From: Bacteroides stercorirosoris | GTDB taxonomy: Bacteria > Bacteroidota > Bacteroidia > Bacteroidales > Bacteroidaceae | Reading direction: 5' to 3' | Length of the DNA: 64,000 bases | Assembly (NCBI RefSeq): GCF_900142015.1 | Contig: NZ_FQZN01000018.1 | Span: 62,001-126,000 of the forward strand | Shown here: positions 58,080 to 64,000 of the stretch, one piece after another | Layout of the letters: the number at the start of each line of letters is the position of its first letter | Position numbering within the stretch: position 1 is the stretch's first letter | The notes under the pieces: generated by a model | The model's database searches: none | What the model saw: only the letters and a program-made list of their open reading frames with translations | What the model was told of the DNA's origin: nothing | Translations under genes and position numbers: made by a program

Positions 58080-59279
58080 ATGAAAGTAACTTTACTATTT
58101 AGTAAGTATATTACAGACTCAACTGGTGCAAGTGCCGTTATGAGATGTCTGAAAGAAGGCAAATCAATATTTAGAGTCAATAAAGTGTCGATTGATTATT
58201 TTACAAGAGATGATATTTACCCTAAAAAAGACACAGAATTTAGTTCAAATGATAAGAAGAAGTTAGTAGGATTGAAGGCTTATATTTTTAGTCATATAGA
58301 GAAATTTTGCAATTCTTTTTCTGTGTATGCGATTTTACATATGTATATTCGTAGTGGAAGAGCAGCAAAGATTTTGGTTAGTAAATATCTTTCTATGCCA
58401 AATAATGACGATATTGTCTTTTGTCATGAAATTGAGACTTGTTATTATTTTCTTAAATATAGAGATGGTCGTAATAATGCAAAAGTGATTCTAGTTTCCC
58501 ATACTAATGGAGAATTATATGGAACGGTAAAAATAGATTATCCATGTCTAAAGAGGGGAATATTAAAAAAATATCTAATAAATAAAGAAAAGTATGTTCT
58601 ATCTAAGATAGATAGGCTTGGTTTTGTTTCTGAGTCTTCAATGGAGAATTTTAAAAAAAATAACAAAGAGTTTTCCCGTGAAAAGCTTTTTTTTAGTTTA
58701 AATGGAATTCCTGATATTAAGATAGAAAAGTATATAGATAATTTTTGTCCAAAATATAGAATATGTTGTGTTGCAACGGTTAATGAGAGAAAGGGACAGC
58801 GGTTTATTATCGAAGCTATGATGAGTTTACCACGAGATATTCTTGAAAAGATCCATGTTAATATAATAGGTGATGGTTGTTTGAAGGAGGAATTATGTAA
58901 TATGAGTATGCTTCATGGTATTGAACGGTTTGTTACTTTTTGGGGTAATAGAAAAGATATTCCAAATTTATTGTCTCAAAATAATATATTTATTCTTCCA
59001 AGTATTGATGAAGGGTTACCTATTTCTATTATAGAGGCAATGCGGCAAAGTCTACCAATTGTATCGACAAAAGTTGGTGGTATTCCGGAAATGATAGAAG
59101 AAAAAGTTACAGGTATATTTATTGATCCAAGTACAGAAGGAGTAAAGAGTTTTTTTATAAATATGGATAAATATGATTGGAGAGAAATGGGTGAAAACTC
59201 TCGAAGATTGTATGAAAATAAATTTTCTATAGAAAGTATGATAGATACATACTCTAATATTTTTTTAGATCTAACTTGA
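58080..59279 (+). CDS. GT4-type glycosyltransferase
   Basis: A 399-residue GT-B glycosyltransferase. Its C-terminal half holds CVATVNERKGQRFIIEAM (about 225-242), NIIGDGCLKEEL and the donor-binding PSIDEGLPISIIEAMRQSLPIVSTKVGGIPEMIE (in two parts about residues 305-338). It probably uses an NDP-sugar to extend the repeat unit on the inner face of the membrane. Codon use is AT-rich. Confidence 0.9.
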   Translation: MKVTLLFSKYITDSTGASAVMRCLKEGKSIFRVNKVSIDYFTRDDIYPKKDTEFSSNDKKKLVGLKAYIFSHIEKFCNSFSVYAILHMYIRSGRAAKILVSKYLSMPNNDDIVFCHEIETCYYFLKYRDGRNNAKVILVSHTNGELYGTVKIDYPCLKRGILKKYLINKEKYVLSKIDRLGFVSESSMENFKKNNKEFSREKLFFSLNGIPDIKIEKYIDNFCPKYRICCVATVNERKGQRFIIEAMMSLPRDILEKIHVNIIGDGCLKEELCNMSMLHGIERFVTFWGNRKDIPNLLSQNNIFILPSIDEGLPISIIEAMRQSLPIVSTKVGGIPEMIEEKVTGIFIDPSTEGVKSFFINMDKYDWREMGENSRRLYENKFSIESMIDTYSNIFLDLT

Positions 59280-59287
59280 TAACTATT

Positions 59288-60670
59288 ATGACAGAAAATA
59301 GAGAGAATGAATTAATTGAGAAAATAATAAATATAGAACTGTTAAATGGATTAAATGAGCTTTACGTGGAAGATATCCCTCTATGGCATATTATACGGTA
59401 TAGAATGAGGGGATATTATTTTTTACGCAATGGAATTAATGATATTTCCTCTGGTAGTAGAAGTAAATTTAAATTAGAGAATATCAGATATTTCTTTATC
59501 TCTTTTTTTCAATTTATTAGACTGTTTTTTATTAAAGTTAACCCTAAAGTTTGCTTTTTTGGATTTACACGTTTGGAGTCTGTAAATGGTTTTTATATTG
59601 ATAAATTTATAGATCCTATTATAAGCGAGATTCAGATTAAAGAATCTGATTTTTTATATTTTAATAATCAATATAGAGAACATTCCATTCCAAGAAATAA
59701 TGAGCATGGAATTATTTATACTGATTTTATCAATTTGTTTTCTCTATTAGTTGGAGTTTTTGTGTTGCCATATTTATATATGAGAAATAGATTAGTGTAT
59801 ATGAAAGTTATTAAGGTAACTCAAAAATATATTTCTGATAGTAATAAGATTATTTTATATCTTCTTTTGAAGTCATCAACTATTTTTGTTCAAAAGAAGA
59901 TATATGCTATTATTTTTAAAAAATTAAACATTAGATCTATTGTGGGTGTTAGTAGAGTAACTTTTATACCTCAATCTTTAGCTGCTAAGCAATTAAAAAT
60001 AAAAGTGATAGAAATTCAACACGGTATAACTCAAGGCTTGACAAATCTTTATTCTGGCTATAATAACCTAGTCGTTGATCCTGATTTTTTTTGTACTTTT
60101 GGTAATTTTTGTCCGTCTACAGTATTTGGCATTGATCAGTCAAAAGTAATAAATGTCGGATGGGCATTTAAGGATTATATTAAGAGAAGCTCTCAATCAA
60201 TCCAAAAAAGTGATGCGGTTTTAGTTATTTCTGAGCCTGAAATATCAGAGAAATTATTAAATTTCATAGTAGCATTATCGCGGAAGTTTCCTGATGTTTA
60301 TTTTCATATTAGGAGGCATCCGCAAGAGTTGTTTAATGCATTGCAATTAAAAATTTTAAAAGAAAATTCTCACATTATTGATGTATCTTCAAAACAATGC
60401 TCTCAGATTGCTATATTACCTTATAATTTCGTAATAGGGGAAAATTCTTCAGTATTATATGAATCTCTTTCTTTAGGTAAAAAGGTTGGTAGGATTAATT
60501 GTAATGGTTTGAATGCTATCGGTTATGATGCGACTAATAGTGATGGTTTTTATTATATTAATGATATTGAAGACTTTTCTCATTTTATGGATGCTGCGGT
60601 AATTAATACTGGTAAATTACAGATATATTCAGATTTCAATTCAAACCTATTTAACTCACTTATAAGTTAG
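59288..60670 (+). CDS. GT-B-like transferase with HP and SS motifs (sialyltransferase-like)
   Basis: A 460-residue protein from the ATG at 59288; a TTG at 59276 is a weaker start. Late in the sequence are EIQHGITQGLTNLYSG, an HP motif in YFHIRRHPQELFNAL and an SS motif in VIGENSSVLYESLSLGKKVG. The HP/SS pairing is typical of bacterial sialyl- and polysialyltransferases and related surface-carbohydrate transferases. Because the locus makes a NeuB product, transfer of a CMP-nonulosonate is plausible. It could also be a different capsule transferase. Confidence 0.6.
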   Translation: MTENRENELIEKIINIELLNGLNELYVEDIPLWHIIRYRMRGYYFLRNGINDISSGSRSKFKLENIRYFFISFFQFIRLFFIKVNPKVCFFGFTRLESVNGFYIDKFIDPIISEIQIKESDFLYFNNQYREHSIPRNNEHGIIYTDFINLFSLLVGVFVLPYLYMRNRLVYMKVIKVTQKYISDSNKIILYLLLKSSTIFVQKKIYAIIFKKLNIRSIVGVSRVTFIPQSLAAKQLKIKVIEIQHGITQGLTNLYSGYNNLVVDPDFFCTFGNFCPSTVFGIDQSKVINVGWAFKDYIKRSSQSIQKSDAVLVISEPEISEKLLNFIVALSRKFPDVYFHIRRHPQELFNALQLKILKENSHIIDVSSKQCSQIAILPYNFVIGENSSVLYESLSLGKKVGRINCNGLNAIGYDATNSDGFYYINDIEDFSHFMDAAVINTGKLQIYSDFNSNLFNSLIS

Positions 60671-60671
60671 T

Positions 60672-62129
60672 ATGTTTTCTGATTTCTTTTATAAGAAGAT
60701 ATCTGTAAATCAGATATTAGAATTCTATTTCTTATTATTTTTGACAGCAATATCTTTATTTGCTTATACATTTGAATCGGAAGATATTATTGCTTACTCT
60801 ATTCTAATTTTATTATTAAGATGCTTTATATATGGAGTTAGAGGAGGATTGAACCTAAATATTACTTTTCTTGCATTTTTAGTCACGTATTTTACTTTTT
60901 TGTTAACAAGGATTATATTTCCATTATTTTTTAATACAGATGAATTGGCCATTATTTTAGGTGAGACTGTTTTTAATGTAGAAATCAATAAATTTGTTAA
61001 TTTAGTTCTTTATATAGCACTTCTTTCAGTTTATATAGGTTATAGATGTTCAATTCAGAGGGAAAAAATAGAGAATGTTTGTTACCGTTTCTATGATTAT
61101 AAAAGCGTAGTTAGAGTTCGCAAGTTTTCTAAAATTGCTGCAATTCTTTTTTCTTTTTTCGCTTTTTTGAGTATATTGGATCAAGTACGATATGTTTTGG
61201 CTCATGGTTACATGGATTTCTATTTAAATTATAAATCTTTAATTCCATATGTAATAGTTTTCTTGGCTACCTTTTTTGAATATTTTGTTATGTTTTTTTT
61301 GGCTACAATGCCATCGAAAAAGGAATCTAAATGGATAATAATAATATATCTGCTAGTTAGTGTTACATCAATAGGCATGGGGCAAAGAGGCAGTGCCGTA
61401 TTGGCAATTATTTTTGTTGTTTCGTATTATTTTATAAGAAATGGAATTAATCCAGGAGAGAAGCCTTGGATTGGGAAAAAAGGAATATTTACTTTATTAT
61501 TATCGATTCCGGTTTTAGTAAGTTCCCTTTTTTTGATTTCTTATGTTAGGGCTGAAAAAGATGTGGATATAGATGACTCTGCGAATTTGGCTATTGGATT
61601 TTTTTATCAACAAGGGGTTAGTGTTAATGTTTTAGGATATGCTAAGGAATTTGAAAACATTTTGCCAGAAGGTAAGATATATAGTGCAGGTAAAGTTGTT
61701 GATTTTTTCAATCATAATACAATTTCTCAATTATTTTTTAATACAGAACCAGTAAAACCACAAACAACAGAACATGCATTGAATGATCATACTCTGCATG
61801 CAACGCTAACATATTTAGGTTCACCTTCTTTATATTTTTCTGGTGGAGGATATGGTGGATGTTATATTGCCGATTTATGGGTTGATTTTGGTCTCTTTGG
61901 TGTTATTGTTGGGAGTCTTATATATGGAATATGTTTGGCTAATATCAGAAAGTGGTGTAGAAAATCTTTTTGGGGAGCTGCTGTTGGGTTAATGATGTAT
62001 ACCAATATTATTTTTGCTCCACGTGCTAATTTTATAGATTTTATTTATGTATTCGTACCATTTACAGCTATTATAGTTTTTTCTATTGTGTTTTTTGTTA
62101 AAAATAAATTTGTTTACAATAATGAGTGA
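60672..62129 (+). CDS. Wzy-type O-antigen/capsule polymerase
   Basis: A 485-residue membrane protein with about eleven to twelve helices and a large loop near residues 300-380 (SANLAIGFFYQQGVSVNVLGYAKEFENI). MGQRGSAVLAIIFVVSYYFI and a late ADLWVDFGLFGVIVGSLIYG are typical of repeat-unit polymerases. It should polymerise the flipped units. It overlaps the acetyltransferase gene by 8 nt. Confidence 0.85.
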   Translation: MFSDFFYKKISVNQILEFYFLLFLTAISLFAYTFESEDIIAYSILILLLRCFIYGVRGGLNLNITFLAFLVTYFTFLLTRIIFPLFFNTDELAIILGETVFNVEINKFVNLVLYIALLSVYIGYRCSIQREKIENVCYRFYDYKSVVRVRKFSKIAAILFSFFAFLSILDQVRYVLAHGYMDFYLNYKSLIPYVIVFLATFFEYFVMFFLATMPSKKESKWIIIIYLLVSVTSIGMGQRGSAVLAIIFVVSYYFIRNGINPGEKPWIGKKGIFTLLLSIPVLVSSLFLISYVRAEKDVDIDDSANLAIGFFYQQGVSVNVLGYAKEFENILPEGKIYSAGKVVDFFNHNTISQLFFNTEPVKPQTTEHALNDHTLHATLTYLGSPSLYFSGGGYGGCYIADLWVDFGLFGVIVGSLIYGICLANIRKWCRKSFWGAAVGLMMYTNIIFAPRANFIDFIYVFVPFTAIIVFSIVFFVKNKFVYNNE

Positions 62130-62748
62130 TACAATAATATTTAGAATTGCAAAACCATCTGATGCTGGACAAATTGCTTTAGTGCAATATTCAGTCAGAG
62201 ACTATAATCCTATAGGTATTTTTTCTAAAATGGATTTGTTTTTCTTAAAACGGTATTATAAAATAATTCTCAATGATCCATATGAAGTGGTGATTTGTGC
62301 TGAGAATGAAGATGGGAAAATTGTAGGATTTAATAGTGCAACACTGAATGCTTCTTGGCAGATGAAAACACTGCGGAAACATTGGCTTTCTTTGGGAGTT
62401 TCCGCAATACCTTCAATTATTAAATCACCGAAGCTTATAAAAAATCTAGTGCAAAGGTTTAAATCGACTTCGGAAAAATCATCTGAAAAATTTGTATATG
62501 GGAAAGGAGCAAGAGGTGAGTTCTGGGCTTGGAAAAAAGATGATTCTAATACGTTGGATGCTGTAAATTTGAGTTTAAAATCTAATAAAATTATGGCTGT
62601 ATTAGGAGCATCTCATATTTATATTGAAGTAGATTTAGATAATGATAAAGTTTTAGCTTATCATAAAGCAATGAAGGCTGAAGTTGAACAGATTATCACA
62701 TTGCCTGACGGACGACAAAGAGCATTGTTGAAAAAAAAGATTAAATAG
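62122..62748 (+). CDS. GNAT-like N-acetyltransferase
   Basis: A 208-residue protein from the ATG at 62122, which overlaps the polymerase end; an upstream frame start at 62086 lies inside that gene. The start TIIFRIAKPSDAGQIALVQYSVRDYN is like GNAT enzymes, and a YEVVICAENEDGKIVGFNSATL strand follows. It has an unusual insert-rich middle and ends IITLPDGRQRALLKKKIK. It may acylate an amino group of the sugar, the step that PseH does in canonical pathways. Assignment is moderate. Confidence 0.6.
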   Translation: MSDTIIFRIAKPSDAGQIALVQYSVRDYNPIGIFSKMDLFFLKRYYKIILNDPYEVVICAENEDGKIVGFNSATLNASWQMKTLRKHWLSLGVSAIPSIIKSPKLIKNLVQRFKSTSEKSSEKFVYGKGARGEFWAWKKDDSNTLDAVNLSLKSNKIMAVLGASHIYIEVDLDNDKVLAYHKAMKAEVEQIITLPDGRQRALLKKKIK

Positions 62749-62861
62749 ATGTTTGTTATAGATTTGTAGTCTTGAAAATTACCTATTTTAGAAACTCCAT
62801 AGAATTGGGGTTAAATGGAAAGGTAAGATAAGAGTTATATTATGTACAAAAAAATAGAGTT

Positions 62862-63086
62862 ATGGAAAAATTTGTAAATTGCTTTTTTGAATTGTTGGAT
62901 GATACTGATAAATCTTTGATTACATCAGATACTGTATTTAAAGAATTAGAAGAATGGACTTCCATATTGGCCTTATCTTTGATAGCAATGGTAGATGAAG
63001 TTTACGATGTTACATTGGATACTGATGACATTAGAGATGCCAATAAGTTGGAAGATTTATATCGTGCCATTCAACAAAAAATGTAA
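62862..63086 (+). CDS. acyl carrier protein
   Basis: A 74-residue acidic carrier protein. The expected phosphopantetheine Ser is Ser34 in EWTSILALSLIAM; the usual Asp before it is Thr here. The region after it (VDEVYDVTLDTDDIRDANKLEDLY) matches helices of ACPs found in carbohydrate loci. It is 1 nt before the SDR gene start (stop 63084-63086, ATG 63088), so the two are coupled. The acyl group and its use are unknown. Confidence 0.8.
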   Translation: MEKFVNCFFELLDDTDKSLITSDTVFKELEEWTSILALSLIAMVDEVYDVTLDTDDIRDANKLEDLYRAIQQKM

Positions 63087-63087
63087 G

Positions 63088-63840
63088 ATGTATAACCCTT
63101 ATAGTTTGTTTGGGAAAACAATTTTAGTGACGGGGGCTTCATCCGGCATCGGACAGGCTACTGCTATTGAATGTTCACGAATGGGGGCTACTTTGGTGCT
63201 CACTGGTAGGAATGAAGAAAGACTTCTTGAAACCTACAATTCGTTAGAAACTGAGGGGCAAGTGCATCAGATATTTGCTGCAGATTTAAGTTCAGCCGAC
63301 GGCATTTCAGCTTTGGTGACTAAATTGCCTCAATTGGATGGTTGTGTAAATAATGCTGGTATAGGAAAGACATTGCCTATACCGTTTATCTCGTGGGATG
63401 AATTGGACCGAATTTATTGTTTAAATAGTTTTGCTCCTATGCTGTTGACTAAGGAATTGGTAAGAAAGAAAAAACTATTTAATCCTTCTAGTTTAGTATT
63501 TACTTTATCTATAGCTGGAAATTTTAATATTTTGCCAGGCAATGCTATATATGGTAGCGCTAAAACATCTTTATCTGCTTTCGTTAAGTATGCTGCTGTG
63601 GAATTGGCTGTAAAAGGAATTCGTTGTAATGCAGTAAGTCCCGGGATGGTAAATACTCCACTAATTGATAAGCAAGTGTATTCAGAAGAAGATAAATCTA
63701 AAGATATGAGCTTGTATCCATTAAAACGTTATGGTAAACCAGAGGAAATTGCTTATGCCATAATCTACTTGCTTTCCGATGCTTCTGCATGGGTTACAGG
63801 TACTAACTTGGTAATTGATGGTGGTCGTAGTCTGAAATAA
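63088..63840 (+). CDS. SDR-family oxidoreductase (FabG-like)
   Basis: A 250-residue short-chain dehydrogenase from the ATG at 63088; the longer frame runs back through the ACP gene in another frame. It has TGASSGIGQATA, NNAGIGKT, the catalytic Tyr-x3-Lys in IYGSAKTSLSAF and VSPGMVNTPL, then a WVTGTNLVIDGG end. Next to an ACP it could reduce a 3-oxoacyl-ACP or a keto-sugar. Confidence 0.85.
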   Translation: MYNPYSLFGKTILVTGASSGIGQATAIECSRMGATLVLTGRNEERLLETYNSLETEGQVHQIFAADLSSADGISALVTKLPQLDGCVNNAGIGKTLPIPFISWDELDRIYCLNSFAPMLLTKELVRKKKLFNPSSLVFTLSIAGNFNILPGNAIYGSAKTSLSAFVKYAAVELAVKGIRCNAVSPGMVNTPLIDKQVYSEEDKSKDMSLYPLKRYGKPEEIAYAIIYLLSDASAWVTGTNLVIDGGRSLK

Positions 63841-63845
63841 TTTGT

Positions 63846-64000
63846 ATGGAAAGGCTTTTATATAATAAGATATGTATTGTTACCGGTGCCGCACAAGGCA
63901 TCGGTAAATCTATAGCTGAACGTTTTGCTTCGGATGGTGCAATAGTTTATGCTTGCGACCGTACTGAAGGAGTTATGGATGAATGGGCGAAGGCTTGTTC
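63846..64000 (+). CDS. second SDR-family oxidoreductase (partial, cut by window end)
   Basis: The first 51 codons of a second short-chain dehydrogenase, starting 5 nt after the previous stop: ERLLYNKICIVTGAAQGIGK has the nucleotide-binding TGxxxGIG loop. The gene continues beyond the window. With the ACP and the first SDR it suggests an acyl-modification module. Confidence 0.75.
   Translation, partial: MERLLYNKICIVTGAAQGIGKSIAERFASDGAIVYACDRTEGVMDEWAKAC

Noticed and set aside
1..64000. tRNA, rRNA, prophage or complete insertion sequence
   Set aside because: I looked for cloverleaf ends, ribosomal RNA segments, integrases and transposase motifs and saw none. A covariance search could still find small RNAs that I cannot see.

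Overview
The window looks like a chromosomal segment of a gut Bacteroides or close relative. The evidence is promoter-like TAnnTTTG (-7) boxes in front of many genes, UpxY/UpxZ capsule regulators, TonB-dependent outer-membrane proteins with N-terminal carboxypeptidase-like domains, fimbrillin-like lipoproteins, an Rnf operon in the order B-C-D-G-E-A, and general lack of Shine-Dalgarno sequences. No rRNA, tRNA, complete transposon, CRISPR array or phage was seen.

Layout. 1-2.4 kb: a CDGSH iron-sulfur protein and an orphan HpaII-family restriction endonuclease overlapping a nitroreductase. 2.4-9.7 kb, minus strand: an outer-membrane beta-barrel protein, an unlisted 35-residue membrane peptide, a GntR regulator, an ABC permease and ATPase separated by a nested-palindrome element, a hemolysin-III-like protein and an AAA/PD-(D/E)XK protein. 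10-17.5 kb, minus: an HU-like protein, a 1096-residue repeat-rich surface lipoprotein, a Gly/Ser-rich peptide and two related membrane-anchored HTH regulators. 17.6-22.7 kb, minus: gcvP, a metallo-beta-lactamase-fold hydrolase, rsmG and a DUF4163/DUF3298-type lipoprotein. 22.8-29.3 kb: a heavy-metal (probably copper) set made of a Cys/His-rich protein, a TonB receptor, a periplasmic HMA protein and a CopA-type ATPase, with a convergent AraC regulator. 29.3-37.2 kb: lipB, an S9 peptidase, a MATE exporter, yidC and pyrG. 37.4-46.1 kb: a DUF3078 protein, RseC plus the Rnf complex, and galE. 46.3-49 kb, minus: ispE and three small genes of largely unknown role.

From 49.2 kb to the right edge lies a capsular polysaccharide locus. 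It opens with a 207-bp element bounded by perfect 17-bp inverted repeats that carries a consensus promoter (TTTG, 19-nt spacer, TATCTTTG). The promoter points away from upxY, so the locus is in the OFF orientation in this assembly. After upxY and upxZ come genes for an unusual nonulosonic-acid-like pathway: a PseB-type dehydratase, an SpsF-type cytidylyltransferase, a class-III aminotransferase in place of PseC, a NeuB/PseI synthase, a YdcF-type protein and an unknown protein. AT-rich flippase, glycosyltransferase, sialyltransferase-like and polymerase genes follow, then an acetyltransferase, an acyl carrier protein and two SDR genes, the last cut by the window edge.

A recurring feature is short hairpin-forming word arrays just 3' of genes. 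The word differs at each site (2.1, 9.9, 23.3, 30.0 and 48.5 kb). The points that most deserve follow-up are the OFF-oriented invertible promoter and its possible divergent targets, the non-canonical nonulosonate cassette with its ACP/SDR tail, the 3' word arrays, the orphan restriction endonuclease, and the 27-residue paired-cysteine repeat protein.
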